From Blattabacterium cuenoti (GTDB taxonomy: Bacteria; Bacteroidota; Bacteroidia; Flavobacteriales; Blattabacteriaceae): a stretch of 64,000 nucleotides of DNA. The stretch covers positions 372,001-436,000 of the forward strand of contig NZ_CP059182.1 of assembly GCF_014251255.1 (NCBI RefSeq), given 5' to 3'. Of the stretch, positions 17,239 through 27,030 are shown one piece after another. Every line of letters begins with the position of its first letter. Position 1 is the first letter of the stretch. Both the position numbers and the translations under genes were made by a program. Under the pieces are notes generated by a model that was not told the origin of the DNA, did not search any database, and was given only the letters and a program-made list of their open reading frames with translations.

Positions 17239-18302
17239 TTTCGCAAAGGATCATACCAAATATATCCTTTTTCCACTTTTAAAGGAGAATCAAAATTATT
17301 AATATAAAAATATCCTGTATTTAATCCATGAACAATGGAATAATGATTTTTTTTTCTAAAAAAAATATTAAAGGTCCATTGAGAAATAGCATTGATTCCT
17401 ATATTACTTTCCAAAGAAGAACTAATACAGTAACCTATTTTTCTTTTTTCAGCTTCTGATATCCATTCTTTTGTCCCTACAAAACCTCCACATATATTTG
17501 GCTTTATAACAATATAATGAGGACGAATAATATCTAATAACTTTTTTTTTAATTCTAAATTAAAAACTGTTACTAATTCTTCATCTAATGCCACAGGCAA
17601 TTTTGAATTCTTACATAAAAAAGACATCTCATTCCAATTTCCAGATAAAATAGGTTGCTCTATATAATGAACGATATCTAAATCGAATAATTTATTGATA
17701 CAATATAAAGCATTTTCTTTACTTATAAAAGTACCATTTGCATCTACACGTATTTTTACATTTGGATATTTTTTTTTTATCTCCTTTAAAAGAGAATATT
17801 TATGATCAAAAGATTTTGAATCTATTTTCATTTTAATAAACGAAAATCCTTTAAAAATTTCTTTTTCAATTTTTTTGAATAAAAGTTTAGTTTCTGATTC
17901 TTTTGAAGAATCTAACCAAATTAAACTATTTATAGGAAGTCCTAATTTACCATTAGTAAAATCAGAATTATATAAAATTGGAAATTTATTTTTTAAACTT
18001 AAAAAAACTTGTTCTAATCCGAAAAAAATAGATGAATATGAAATAAATTGAGAATAATAATAAGACTCTGTTTTTTTTAAAAAATTTATCTTTTCAGAAA
18101 GAAACTGCAATTCTTTTTCGTAATTTCTTAAGTCATAAAACGCAAATTGATCCAATAATGGATTACATTCTCCAATTCCTATTTTATTTTCTTTTTTTAC
18201 AACTAAAAACCAAATAACGTTATATTCAAAAATTCTACTTGAATTTTTGACTTTTCTTTTAAAAAAAAATTTACATTTTTTTAATGTAGATTTTATATGC
18301 AT
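17205..18302 (-). CDS. menC: o-Succinylbenzoate synthase (MenC)
   Basis: Enolase-superfamily dehydratase that forms o-succinylbenzoate in menaquinone synthesis. 365 residues. The KxK pair is in FIKMKIDSK, metal ligands are Asp in VRVDANGTF, Glu in YIEQPI and Asp in ALDEEL, and the second lysine lies in IVIKPNICGG. It overlaps the preceding hydrolase gene by 10 bases and menE by 34, which ties it firmly to the men operon. Confidence 0.92.
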   Translation of the reverse strand: MHIKSTLKKCKFFFKRKVKNSSRIFEYNVIWFLVVKKENKIGIGECNPLLDQFAFYDLRNYEKELQFLSEKINFLKKTESYYYSQFISYSSIFFGLEQVFLSLKNKFPILYNSDFTNGKLGLPINSLIWLDSSKESETKLLFKKIEKEIFKGFSFIKMKIDSKSFDHKYSLLKEIKKKYPNVKIRVDANGTFISKENALYCINKLFDLDIVHYIEQPILSGNWNEMSFLCKNSKLPVALDEELVTVFNLELKKKLLDIIRPHYIVIKPNICGGFVGTKEWISEAEKRKIGYCISSSLESNIGINAISQWTFNIFFRKKNHYSIVHGLNTGYFYINNFDSPLKVEKGYIWYDPLRKWKIKNLIQMI

Positions 18303-18991
18303 ATGGTTTCTCCCATATTTAATAAAAATAGTTCTTTTTTAGTCTCAAAAAATTTATTTTTTGCTATTTTTTTATCTATTTGAATTGTTTCAAAAGTATT
18401 ATAATGAACTCCTAAAATCTTATTACATTGCAAAAAATCAGAAGCGATTATGGCTTCTTCTACATCCATTGTATAAACTCCTCCTATGGGGAGGACAGAA
18501 ATTTTCAAATTTCCAAAACTAGGAATAAGTTTCATTTCATATGTAAGAGAAGTATCTCCTGATAAATAAACATTTCCTTGATCCGTATGTAAAAGAAAAC
18601 CTCCAGGATTTCCTCCATAAGTTCCATCATTGAAAACACTAGAATGAGATGCCCAAACATATTTTAATTTTCCAAATGGAAAAGAAATAAAAGATCCGTA
18701 ATTGATTCCATACGTTTTTAATCCTTTATTATCAAAAAAATTAGATATTTCATAATTTGAAATGACTAAAGATTCAAATTTTTTAGCGAAAAATTCTGTA
18801 TCACAAACATGATCATAATGAGCATGTGTTAATAAAATATAATCTATTTTTTTAAAAAAATTTATCCATTTATTACAATTAATATTATGTTTCTTAAACA
18901 TAGGATTTTCGGAAAAAAAAGGATCTACTAATAAAAAAATTCCATGTATTTCTAATAAATATGTACTATGAGTAAAAAAAGTTATTTTCAT
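18293..18991 (-). CDS. Metallo-beta-lactamase-fold hydrolase, UPF0173-like
   Basis: 232 residues. The metal motif LLTHAHYDHVCDTE (His56, His58, Asp60, His61) and VYLSGDTSLTYEMK, with the bridging Asp, identify a metal-dependent hydrolase of the metallo-beta-lactamase fold; VLPIGGVYTMDVEEA is typical of the UPF0173 group. Substrate unknown. It is embedded between menA and menC (33-base gap upstream, 10-base overlap downstream), so a role in menaquinone synthesis, for example a thioester hydrolysis step, is an attractive inference. There is no signal peptide, so it should act in the cytoplasm. Confidence 0.85.
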   Translation of the reverse strand: MKITFFTHSTYLLEIHGIFLLVDPFFSENPMFKKHNINCNKWINFFKKIDYILLTHAHYDHVCDTEFFAKKFESLVISNYEISNFFDNKGLKTYGINYGSFISFPFGKLKYVWASHSSVFNDGTYGGNPGGFLLHTDQGNVYLSGDTSLTYEMKLIPSFGNLKISVLPIGGVYTMDVEEAIIASDFLQCNKILGVHYNTFETIQIDKKIAKNKFFETKKELFLLNMGETICI

Positions 18992-19024
18992 GTTTCCTTT
19001 GTATTTTAAATAAATAATTTATAA

Positions 19025-19945
19025 TTAATAAGAAAGAATTCCAAACCCTATACTCATAGAGTAAAATAAAATTATTATAACTAATTTTTTTAATTCTAAA
19101 TTAAAATCTTTCGAATTTGAAATACAAATAACTTTATTAATATGTTTTATAAAAAAAGGAAAAATAGAGATAAAATAAATCCATTGAAAACAACTTTTAT
19201 AATTTAAATAAGTAAAACATCCTCCAAAAAATAAAGAAATTAAAATAGAAAAAATATGGTATTTTTTTGCATATTTAATTCCCAATACTCCTGCTATTGT
19301 ATATTTTCCATTTTCACAATCATTATCTATATCTCTCATGTTGTTAATATTTAATACAGCAACACTTAATAATCCTATAGATAAAGATAGAAATAAGATA
19401 TCTATATTATGCAAAGTCAAAGTATGAGTATATAAAAAATAACTTCCCATTACAGAAACAATTCCAAAAAATATTAAAACAAACAAATCTCCCATTCCTA
19501 CTATATATCCATAAGGATTTTTACCAAGAGAATATTTTAATGAACTATATATACAAATTAAAATTCCTATTAAATAAAACAAAAAAACGAAAATATTAAT
19601 TTTATTAATGGCCTGAAAAATTAACAATATACCAGAAAGAAAAGATAAAATCGAAAAAAAACTTACTGCTTTTTTCATCTCTAATAATGAAATAAAACCA
19701 CTTTGAATTGTATGAATTGGACCTATTCTTTTACAATTATCAACACCTTTTATAAAATCTCCATAATCATTTGAAATATTTGCTAATATTTGTAAAAATA
19801 ATGCAGTTATAACACACAAAAAATAAGTTAAAAAACTACTTGTATATCCTCTAGATATAGAAATTAAAAAACTTAAAGTTATTCCAGAAAAAGATAAAGG
19901 TAAAGTATGAATACGAGCCGCTTGACACCAGTGTTTTAATTTCAT
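19025..19945 (-). CDS. menA: 1,4-Dihydroxy-2-naphthoate polyprenyltransferase (MenA)
   Basis: UbiA-family membrane prenyltransferase that attaches the polyprenyl tail to dihydroxynaphthoate, giving demethylmenaquinone. 306 residues with about eight or nine membrane segments. The two Asp-rich prenyl-diphosphate/Mg motifs are ISNDYGDFIKGVDN (residues 58-70) and INNMRDIDNDCENGKYTIA. The start is the ATG at 19945, giving MKLKHWCQAARIHTLPLS, the usual family N-terminus. Two bases separate it from menB. Confidence 0.95.
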   Translation of the reverse strand: MKLKHWCQAARIHTLPLSFSGITLSFLISISRGYTSSFLTYFLCVITALFLQILANISNDYGDFIKGVDNCKRIGPIHTIQSGFISLLEMKKAVSFFSILSFLSGILLIFQAINKINIFVFLFYLIGILICIYSSLKYSLGKNPYGYIVGMGDLFVLIFFGIVSVMGSYFLYTHTLTLHNIDILFLSLSIGLLSVAVLNINNMRDIDNDCENGKYTIAGVLGIKYAKKYHIFSILISLFFGGCFTYLNYKSCFQWIYFISIFPFFIKHINKVICISNSKDFNLELKKLVIIILFYSMSIGFGILSY

Positions 19946-19947
19946 AA

Positions 19948-20790
19948 CTATAACTTTTTTTTTTCTAAAAGTTTAGAAAATTTTTTGAAATTCGGATTTC
20001 TTTTTTCTAAAAATGCATTTTTTCCTTCTTGAGATTCATCCATTAAATAAAACATAAAAGTAGCATCTCCTGCTAATTGCATCAATCCATGTTGTCCATC
20101 TAATTCTGCATTTAAACAACGTTTAATCATTCTTAAAGACATAGGACTTCTTTTTTGTATTATCTGACACCATTCTATGGTAACTTTTTCTAATTGTTTT
20201 TTAGGAACAACTTTATTTATCAACCCCATATTTAATGCTTCTTTAGCAGAATATTCTTTACATAAAAACCACATTTCTCTTGTTTTTTTTTGACCAATAT
20301 GACGTGCTAAATAAGAACATCCAAACCCACCATCAAAAGATCCAACTTTAGGACCAACTTGACTAAAAATTGAATTTTCTGATGCAATAGTCAAATCACA
20401 AACTACATGTAAAACATGTCCTCCTCCTACAGCAAAACCATTTACCATAGCAATAACAGGTTTTGGTAACTCTCGTATTCTTTTATAGAAATCTAAAATA
20501 TTTAATCTTGGAATCCCATCTTTTCCTAAATAACCTCCTAATCCTCTTGTTTTTTGATCTCCTCCAGAACAAAAAGATTTCTCTCCAGATCCTGTTATAA
20601 TCAACACATCAATATCTCTTCTATCACGACATATATCTATAGCATCAATCATTTCTTTAACTGTTTCTACACGAAAAGCATTATGACAATGAGGTCTATT
20701 TATTTCTATTTTGGAAATTCCTTTCCAAAATAGAAATAAAATATCTTCATATTCTTTAATCGGAATCCAATTTACTGTACAATAATGCAT
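19948..20790 (-). CDS. menB: 1,4-Dihydroxy-2-naphthoyl-CoA synthase (MenB)
   Basis: Crotonase-fold enzyme that ring-closes succinylbenzoyl-CoA to dihydroxynaphthoyl-CoA. 280 residues. Diagnostic features: RPHCHNAFR at the N-terminus, SGGDQKTRG for CoA binding, [19 protein letters not shown] for the oxyanion hole, [16 protein letters not shown], and [12 protein letters not shown]. First gene of the leftward men operon (menB-menA-hydrolase-menC-menE). The menF, menD, menH and menG steps are not in the window. Confidence 0.96.
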   Translation of the reverse strand: MHYCTVNWIPIKEYEDILFLFWKGISKIEINRPHCHNAFRVETVKEMIDAIDICRDRRDIDVLIITGSGEKSFCSGGDQKTRGLGGYLGKDGIPRLNILDFYKRIRELPKPVIAMVNGFAVGGGHVLHVVCDLTIASENSIFSQVGPKVGSFDGGFGCSYLARHIGQKKTREMWFLCKEYSAKEALNMGLINKVVPKKQLEKVTIEWCQIIQKRSPMSLRMIKRCLNAELDGQHGLMQLAGDATFMFYLMDESQEGKNAFLEKRNPNFKKFSKLLEKKKL

Positions 20791-20863
20791 AACTTGACAA
20801 ATTATTAATTGAAATTAAAATTCATAACAAAGTAACAAAAAAAATACTTTTTTTAATCATGTA

Positions 20864-21301
20864 ATGTTCAGAAACATATTTTCAGTATTCATAGGAATAA
20901 TAGTCAGCATAACTGAAATTATTATTGCTACTAAATTAGTAAAAAAATGGTTTATAAATAATATCCAATTGATTCCATTAAAAAACTTGCAAGATGTTTT
21001 TATTCATGCACCAACTAAATTTTTTATAATTCTAATTTTTTTCTATACATTAAGTCCTTTTTTAGGAGGAATAATAACAGCTTTTTTTGTACGGAAAGCT
21101 AAGAAAGCTTATGCAGTATTAAATGGATTTATTTTGTTTTTTATTGTATTAATTCATATTTATTTTTGTTCATTTCCATTTTGGTTTAAAATTATTATTT
21201 TTCCCATTTTTTTACCCCTTTCATATCTAGGAGGAGAATTGATAGAAAATTTTTATAAAAAAAAGTTTTTTACTAATAAGAAAAAAAATCCTGATAAATA
21301 A
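20864..21301 (+). CDS. Small membrane protein of unknown function, four predicted membrane helices
   Basis: 145 residues. Hydrophobic segments lie at about 4-24, 52-76, 84-103 and 105-125, with a short basic C-terminus. Gly-rich PFLGGIITAFFVRKAKKAYA and PLSYLGGELIENF are the most family-like pieces; the layout resembles a conserved flavobacterial hypothetical membrane protein I recall. No catalytic motif is seen and I cannot assign a function. It diverges from menB, and its last 49 bases overlap the 3' end of nhaD on the other strand. Confidence 0.75.
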   Translation: MFRNIFSVFIGIIVSITEIIIATKLVKKWFINNIQLIPLKNLQDVFIHAPTKFFIILIFFYTLSPFLGGIITAFFVRKAKKAYAVLNGFILFFIVLIHIYFCSFPFWFKIIIFPIFLPLSYLGGELIENFYKKKFFTNKKKNPDK

Positions 21302-22518
21302 CCTATCAAAGCTAACCAACTAATTTTTTTTAGATACCATAAAAAATCTATTTTTTCCATTCCCATAGCTGCAACTCCAGAAGCAGATCCTATAATAAAA
21401 AGACTTCCTCCCGCTCCAGAAACATATGCGATAAAATGCCAAAATTCATGATCAATAGGGTAAGAAAACATAGCTATAGTCGCTGCTACCAATGGAACGT
21501 TATCTATAATAGAAGAAATAAAACCAAATATAAATGTTGTTAATTTCCATGTAAAAACTATTTTTTTAATCCATTGAGATAAATTATATAAAACTCCTAA
21601 AGATTCCAATGCTGAAACGGAAAGCAATATTCCTAAAAAAAATAAAACACTAGATATGTCTATTTTTCTAAAAACTTCATCTATAGAAAAACCTTTATTC
21701 AGAATAGTTATTACTATACAAAATATTCCAAGAGAAAACATCATTCCCATATATGGTGGAACTCCTGTTATAGTTTTAAAAAGAGGAACCAATAACATTA
21801 GTAGCAAACCTATATTTAACATAAGAAAACCTTTCTTCAAATCTGATTTAGATAAATCAGATTTTTTCACTTGAACAAATCCATTAAAAATAGACATTTG
21901 AGAACCTATTATAGTAGAGGAAAACATACATAAAAAAGATGGAATAAATATTTCTTTGATAAGTCTTACAGTAGTAACTTTATTAGAAATCCACAACATT
22001 GTTGTAGTGATATCTCCAATAGGAGACCATACTCCTCCTGCATTAGCAGATATAATAACAAAACCCAAATAATATAAACGATCTTTATAATCAGAAATAA
22101 TTTTTCGTAAAAGAGAAACCATTACAATGGTTGCTGTAAGATTATCTATTATTGCAGATAATACAAAGGATAAAAAAGTCATTATCCACAAAAATTTTCT
22201 TTTTGTATTATTTGAAAATAATTCTTTCAAAGATTCAAATCCAGAAAAAACATCTATTATAGAAATAATAGACATTGCTCCAATAAGAAAAAAAATAATT
22301 TCAGATGCTTTTCCTAAATGAAGTAATAATAAATGATTTTTAGAATTGTTCCAAGGAATCAAATTTTTATGGTTCAATTCAAAAACAGGAAGATTACAAA
22401 ACATGATTAAAGACCAACAAACAGAAGCCATAATAAGAGATGGAACAACCTTATTTAAGAATAAGATATTCTCAAGAGTAATAAATAAATATCCAATGAT
22501 AAAAACTAATATTAACAT
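21253..22518 (-). CDS. nhaD: Na+/H+ antiporter, NhaD family
   Basis: Inner-membrane sodium/proton antiporter of the ion transporter superfamily. 421 residues from the ATG at 22518; a TTG at 22542 would add eight residues. About 11-12 membrane segments. NhaD-like signatures are GAMSIISIIDVFSGF, SAIIDNLTATIVMVSLLRK, NAGGVWSPIGDITTTMLW, and SSIIDNVPLVAATIAMFSY with the conserved Asp-Asn pairs. It would exchange cytoplasmic sodium for protons in the host cell. The 3' end overlaps the convergent small membrane protein gene. Confidence 0.9.
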   Translation of the reverse strand: MLILVFIIGYLFITLENILFLNKVVPSLIMASVCWSLIMFCNLPVFELNHKNLIPWNNSKNHLLLLHLGKASEIIFFLIGAMSIISIIDVFSGFESLKELFSNNTKRKFLWIMTFLSFVLSAIIDNLTATIVMVSLLRKIISDYKDRLYYLGFVIISANAGGVWSPIGDITTTMLWISNKVTTVRLIKEIFIPSFLCMFSSTIIGSQMSIFNGFVQVKKSDLSKSDLKKGFLMLNIGLLLMLLVPLFKTITGVPPYMGMMFSLGIFCIVITILNKGFSIDEVFRKIDISSVLFFLGILLSVSALESLGVLYNLSQWIKKIVFTWKLTTFIFGFISSIIDNVPLVAATIAMFSYPIDHEFWHFIAYVSGAGGSLFIIGSASGVAAMGMEKIDFLWYLKKISWLALIGYLSGFFFLLVKNFFL

Positions 22519-22607
22519 TATTTCATTGGTTCCTTGTAACAAAATTTATCCTCCATTTTTTTTATAAAAAATGTCAATTAATAATTAAATAAATTTCAAT
22601 TTTTTTT

Positions 22608-23897
22608 TCATGGAAAAATCCATCCTGGATAATAAGAATTATTTCCAAGCATTTCTTCAATACGAAATAGTTGATTATATTTTGAAGTACGTTCAGAACG
22701 GCTGATAGAACCTGTTTTAATTTGTCCAGTATTAAAAGCTACTGAAAGATCTGCTATAAAAGGGTCTTCTGTCTCACCTGAACGGTGAGAAATAATGCTG
22801 TTATATTTATTTTTTTTAGCTAAGTTTATAGTATTTATTGTTTCTGTAAGCGTTCCTACTTGATTTACTTTTATCAGAATTGAATTTGCAATCTTTTCTT
22901 TTATTCCTCTATTTAATTTTTCTACTTGTGTTACAAAAAGATCATCTCCTACTAATTGAATTTCTTTTCCAATTTCATGAGTTAATAATTTCCATCCTTC
23001 CCAATCATTTTGATCCATTCCATCTTCAATAGATAGAATTGGATATCTTTTGATTAAATATGATAAGTAATTTACATGCTCTTCCTTAGATTTCTTTATT
23101 TTCCTTTCTTTTTTTTTTTCAAATTTGGAATAATTGTACTGGTTATCTTGATAGAATTCAGAAGCTGCACAATCTAAAGCTAATCCTATATGATCATATG
23201 GTTCATAGCCTGATTTATGTATAGCCTCTAAAATATTGTCTAAAATATCTTCTATCTTACTAAAATTTGGAGAAAATCCTCCTTCATCACCAAGATTCGT
23301 AGATAATCCTTTTTTATACAAAATGTCCTTTAAAGAATAAAAAACTTTATGACTCATTTGAATAGCTTCAAAAAAATTTTTTGCTTTTATAGGAATAATC
23401 ATAAATTCTTGAAAAGGAATAGAAGAGTCCGAATGTTTTCCTCCATTTATAATATTTATTAAAGGAACTGGTAAAATATTTGAAGAAATTCCTCCCATAT
23501 ATTTGTAAAGGGGAAGTTTTAATTCTTCTGAAGCTGCTTTTGTTACAGCTAAAGAGATTCCTAAAAGAGCATTAGCTCCTAATCTTTTTTTATTTTTAGT
23601 CCCATCCAAATCTAACATTAGACGATCAATATCTTCTTGGTTTAGAACAGATTTTCCAATTAATTCAGGTGCAATAATTTTATTAACATTTTGAACAGCT
23701 TTAAAAACTCCTTTTCCTAAAAAAAAAGACTCTCCTTCATCACGTAATTCAACTGCCTCTTCTTTTCCTTTTGAAATACCAGATGGAACAGACGCACGTC
23801 CCAATATATTATTATGAGTAATAACATCGACTTCTACAGTAGGATTTCCTCTTGAATCTAATATTTGTCTCGCTTTAATACTTTTAATTTTGCTCAT
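22608..23897 (-). CDS. eno: Enolase
   Basis: Glycolytic conversion of 2-phosphoglycerate to phosphoenolpyruvate; in many bacteria also part of RNA-degrading complexes. 429 residues, full length. Catalytic features: ILDSRGNPTVEVDV at the N-terminus, NLGDEGGFSP with the catalytic Glu, metal ligands in ALDCAASEF, LSIEDGMDQNDW and LVGDDLFVTQ, catalytic Lys in NSILIKVNQVGT, and SHRSGETEDPFIADL. The ATG lies inside the rplQ 3' end (14-base overlap), so it is probably transcribed as the tail of the ribosomal superoperon. Confidence 0.98.
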   Translation of the reverse strand: MSKIKSIKARQILDSRGNPTVEVDVITHNNILGRASVPSGISKGKEEAVELRDEGESFFLGKGVFKAVQNVNKIIAPELIGKSVLNQEDIDRLMLDLDGTKNKKRLGANALLGISLAVTKAASEELKLPLYKYMGGISSNILPVPLINIINGGKHSDSSIPFQEFMIIPIKAKNFFEAIQMSHKVFYSLKDILYKKGLSTNLGDEGGFSPNFSKIEDILDNILEAIHKSGYEPYDHIGLALDCAASEFYQDNQYNYSKFEKKKERKIKKSKEEHVNYLSYLIKRYPILSIEDGMDQNDWEGWKLLTHEIGKEIQLVGDDLFVTQVEKLNRGIKEKIANSILIKVNQVGTLTETINTINLAKKNKYNSIISHRSGETEDPFIADLSVAFNTGQIKTGSISRSERTSKYNQLFRIEEMLGNNSYYPGWIFP

Positions 23898-24345
23898 GAT
23901 TATTTTTATTCTTCTTATTATTTTTTTTATTTCTACTACGTCTTACAGATTTTATTATATTTTTTTTATCATTATCACGATAAAAATTATTAAAATCTAC
24001 TAATTCAATCATAGAATATTTAGACATATCTCCCAAACGAAATCCAACTTTTATAATTCTTGTATATCCACCAGAACGTGCTCGTACTTTTTCAAAAGTA
24101 TTTTTAAAAAGTTCCGATACAGCTATTTTATCTCTTAATAATGAAAAGATATTTCTTTTTGAATGAGTTGTATTTATTTTAGATTTAGTGATAATTGGTT
24201 CTATATATTTTCTTAATGCTTTAGCTTTGGCTAAAGTTGTAAAAATTCTTTTCTTTTTAATTAAAGAAGAAGACATATTAGAAAGCATAGATTTTCTATG
24301 TCCAAACTTTCTACTTAAATGATTATTTCTTTTTTTATGATTCAT
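23884..24345 (-). CDS. rplQ: 50S ribosomal protein L17
   Basis: Large-subunit protein near the exit tunnel. 153 residues, longer than E. coli L17 (127) because of a Lys/Asn-rich tail. The core HLSRKFGHRKSMLSNMSSSL, the alanine/lysine helix TTLAKAKALRKYIEPIIT and GGYTRIIKVGFRLGDMS are typical. Last ribosomal gene of the superoperon; 32 bases after rpoA, and it overlaps eno by 14 bases. Confidence 0.97.
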   Translation of the reverse strand: MNHKKRNNHLSRKFGHRKSMLSNMSSSLIKKKRIFTTLAKAKALRKYIEPIITKSKINTTHSKRNIFSLLRDKIAVSELFKNTFEKVRARSGGYTRIIKVGFRLGDMSKYSMIELVDFNNFYRDNDKKNIIKSVRRSRNKKNNKKNKNNHEQN

Positions 24346-24377
24346 TGTTATCGAATTAATTGGACAACAAATACAAT

Positions 24378-25373
24378 CTATTTTTTTAATTTAAAATTAG
24401 ATATATCCATTCCAAATGATAATCCTTTTTCTTTCATTTGAGTTTCTAACTCTTCTAATGATTTTTTTCCAAAATTCCTCATTTTTAACATATTACTTCT
24501 TGTACAACGAACCAAATCAGCTATAGTTTTTATAGAGGCAGATTTTAAACAATTTTTTGTACGAACAGATAAATTCATTTCACTCAATTTGGATTTTAAT
24601 AAAGTACGCATTCTCAAATATTCCTCATCATATTTCTTTTCTTTATGAATTTTTTCATTTTCTTTTTTTCCGATTTTTTCGTAAGAAAAAATAGAGAAAT
24701 ACTGTATTAATATTTTAGAAGCTTCCATTAAAGCATATTTAGGACAAATAGATCCATCTGTTTTTATTTCCAATAAAAGATTTTCAAAATCCGTTTTTTG
24801 ACCTACACGACAATTTTCTATTGTATATTTTACATTTTTAATAGGAGTATAAATAGAATCTATAGGAATAGTATCAATTAAATCATTATTTTTTTTGTTT
24901 TCTTCTGCGGGAACATATCCTCTTCCTTCTTCTATAGTAAAACTTATTTCTAATGGAATATTATTATTTTTATTACAAATTATTAAATCAGTATTCAAAA
25001 TTTGAAAACTAGAAATAAATTCGTTTAGCATTTTTCCAGTTACTTGTTCACAAAAACTATCAATATTCGCGTTAACTATTTCTTTAGAAATACCAGAAAC
25101 TTTTCGTTTCAAACGAATTTTTTTAAAATTTAAAACAATTTCAGTAACGTCTTCAACGACTCCTTCTATAGTAGTAAATTCATATTTCACTCCTTTGATC
25201 CTAATAGAAGTAACTGCTAATCCTTTTAAGGAACCTAAAAGGACTCTTCTTAATGCATTTCCTAATGTGAGTCCGTAACCAGGCTCTAAAGGTTTTAAGT
25301 GAAAAATACCTTTATAATCAGAAAATTCGGATGTTGTAATCCGATCAGGTTTAACAAAATCTAGAATAGCCAT
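24378..25373 (-). CDS. rpoA: DNA-directed RNA polymerase subunit alpha
   Basis: Scaffold subunit of RNA polymerase. 331 residues: N-terminal dimerisation domain (EPGYGLTLGNALRRVLLGSL, AVTSIRIKGV, EFTTIEGVVEDVTEIVLN) and C-terminal DNA/activator-binding domain with MNLSVRTKNCLKSASIKTIADL and NFGKKSLEELETQMKEKGL, joined by a charged linker. It lies between rpsD and rplQ as in the standard alpha operon. Both domains being present means UP-element and activator contacts remain possible. Confidence 0.98.
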   Translation of the reverse strand: MAILDFVKPDRITTSEFSDYKGIFHLKPLEPGYGLTLGNALRRVLLGSLKGLAVTSIRIKGVKYEFTTIEGVVEDVTEIVLNFKKIRLKRKVSGISKEIVNANIDSFCEQVTGKMLNEFISSFQILNTDLIICNKNNNIPLEISFTIEEGRGYVPAEENKKNNDLIDTIPIDSIYTPIKNVKYTIENCRVGQKTDFENLLLEIKTDGSICPKYALMEASKILIQYFSIFSYEKIGKKENEKIHKEKKYDEEYLRMRTLLKSKLSEMNLSVRTKNCLKSASIKTIADLVRCTRSNMLKMRNFGKKSLEELETQMKEKGLSFGMDISNFKLKK

Positions 25374-25384
25374 AAAAATTTATA

Positions 25385-25996
25385 TTATTTTGAATACAAT
25401 TCAACAATTAGCTGTTCTTTGATATTTTCTGGAATTTGAGATCTTTTTGGAATCATTCTAAATATTCCAAACAGATTTTTCTCATCTAAAACTAACCATT
25501 CTACTAACGTTCCTTCCACCTTTTTTTTTATTGATTCTAATATAACGGGATGTTTTTTCGACTTTTCTGAAATTTCAATTTTATCTCCAGGTTTTAATCT
25601 AAAAGATGGAATATTAACAATTTTTCCATTTACCATAACATGTCTATGAGAGATGATTTGACGTGCAGAAGATCTAGAAGGAGCAAATTTCAATCTGAAA
25701 AAAACATTATCAAGACGAGATTCACATGCTTGTAACAATAATTCCCCTGTGACTCCTTTTTTTCTTGAAGCTTCTAAAAATAATTTTTCAAACTGACGTT
25801 CTAATATTCCATAAGTATATTTTGCTTTTTGTTTTTCTAATAATTGTATAAAATATTCAGAACGTTTTCCTCTTCTTCTATTATTTCCATGTTCACCAGA
25901 TGGATATTTTCTCCTTTCAAAATATTTGTCTTCTCCATATATACATTCTCCAAATTTTCTGGATATTTTAGTTTTTGGTCCTATATATCTTGCCAT
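25385..25996 (-). CDS. rpsD: 30S ribosomal protein S4
   Basis: Primary 16S rRNA binding protein. 203 residues from the ATG at 25996; the frame is open upstream to 26053 but the family N-terminus MARYIGPK begins here. Visible are [34 protein letters not shown], and the S4 RNA-binding domain with [22 protein letters not shown] followed by [10 protein letters not shown]. No zinc cysteines. In other bacteria S4 represses the alpha operon; I see no clear repressor site here. Confidence 0.97.
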   Translation of the reverse strand: MARYIGPKTKISRKFGECIYGEDKYFERRKYPSGEHGNNRRRGKRSEYFIQLLEKQKAKYTYGILERQFEKLFLEASRKKGVTGELLLQACESRLDNVFFRLKFAPSRSSARQIISHRHVMVNGKIVNIPSFRLKPGDKIEISEKSKKHPVILESIKKKVEGTLVEWLVLDEKNLFGIFRMIPKRSQIPENIKEQLIVELYSK

Positions 25997-26018
25997 AAAG
26001 AAATAAAAAAAAATTGAA

Positions 26019-26411
26019 TTAAACTCTTCTCCTTTTAGGAGGACGACATCCATTATGGGGTAATGGAGTAATATCTTTTATTAATGTTACTACAAGACCA
26101 GAATTACTTAATGCCCTTATTGCCGCATCTCTACCAGATCCTGGCCCTTTAACTTTAACTTCTACTTTCTTTATTCCAGCATTTAGTCCTTCCTTTGCTA
26201 CATTTTCTGCTGCCATTTGAGCTGCATAAGGAGTATTTTTTTTGGATCCTTTAAAATTCATTTTTCCAGCAGAAGACCAAGTAATAACATCACCTTTTTT
26301 GTTTGTTAAAGTAATAATAATATTATTAAATGTAGATTGGATATGAGCTTCTCCAAATGAATCTACTACAACTGATTTCTTTTTTTTTACAAATGATGAT
26401 GATTTTCCCAT
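26019..26411 (-). CDS. rpsK: 30S ribosomal protein S11
   Basis: Platform protein of the small subunit that contacts the mRNA exit region. 130 residues; [37 protein letters not shown] and the C-terminal [18 protein letters not shown] are nearly invariant across bacteria. 6 bases after rpsM and 22 before rpsD. Confidence 0.98.
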   Translation of the reverse strand: MGKSSSFVKKKKSVVVDSFGEAHIQSTFNNIIITLTNKKGDVITWSSAGKMNFKGSKKNTPYAAQMAAENVAKEGLNAGIKKVEVKVKGPGSGRDAAIRALSNSGLVVTLIKDITPLPHNGCRPPKRRRV

Positions 26412-26417
26412 TAAAAA

Positions 26418-26795
26418 TTATTTTACTGATTTCTTTTTATTAGCTACAGTTTTTCTTTTTCCTTTTCTAGTTCTACAATTATTTTTAGTTTTTTGACCTC
26501 TTAAGGGTAAACACTTTCTATGTCTAATTCCTATATAACATCCAATATCTGTTAATCTTTTAATATTTAACTGAGTTTCTGACCTTAATTCTCCTTCAAT
26601 TGTGATATTAGTTGATATATATTTTCTAAGATTACTAATCTCTTCATCCGACCAATCCATTACTTTTTTATTTTCATCAATTCCAACATGAGACAGTATT
26701 TTTTTTGATAAACTCCTCCCTATTCCATATAAATAGGTAAGACCTATAACACCTCTTTTGTATTTTGGAATATCTACACCAGAAATTCTAGCCAT
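26418..26795 (-). CDS. rpsM: 30S ribosomal protein S13
   Basis: Head protein of the small subunit that touches the P-site tRNA and bridges to the large subunit. 125 residues with [40 protein letters not shown] and the basic C-terminal tail. It follows rpmJ after 96 bases, one of the longer gaps inside the superoperon. Confidence 0.98.
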   Translation of the reverse strand: MARISGVDIPKYKRGVIGLTYLYGIGRSLSKKILSHVGIDENKKVMDWSDEEISNLRKYISTNITIEGELRSETQLNIKRLTDIGCYIGIRHRKCLPLRGQKTKNNCRTRKGKRKTVANKKKSVK

Positions 26796-26891
26796 AGGAA
26801 AAAACTATGTTAAAATATTTTTTAAATCATAAAACATAAAATCCTTTCAATTTTCAAATAAAAAATAAAAATTATATTTCTACTTTACTTA

Positions 26892-27008
26892 TTATCCTTG
26901 TTTTTGTTTAAATCTTGGATTTTTTTTATTGATAATACGCAAACGTCCTTTACGAAGAATAATTTTACAATTATCAGTTCTTTTTTTTAAAGAAGCTCTT
27001 ACTTTCAT
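26892..27008 (-). CDS. rpmJ: 50S ribosomal protein L36
   Basis: A 38-residue gene: it begins [17 protein letters not shown] and ends [12 protein letters not shown], the L36 signature. Only one of the usual zinc ligands is left (Cys14), so this is the zinc-free form, as in other flavobacteria as far as I recall. It lies between infA (22-base gap) and rpsM, its standard place. Confidence 0.96.
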   Translation of the reverse strand: MKVRASLKKRTDNCKIILRKGRLRIINKKNPRFKQKQG

Positions 27009-27030
27009 AATTATTTTTTTTTATATTGAT

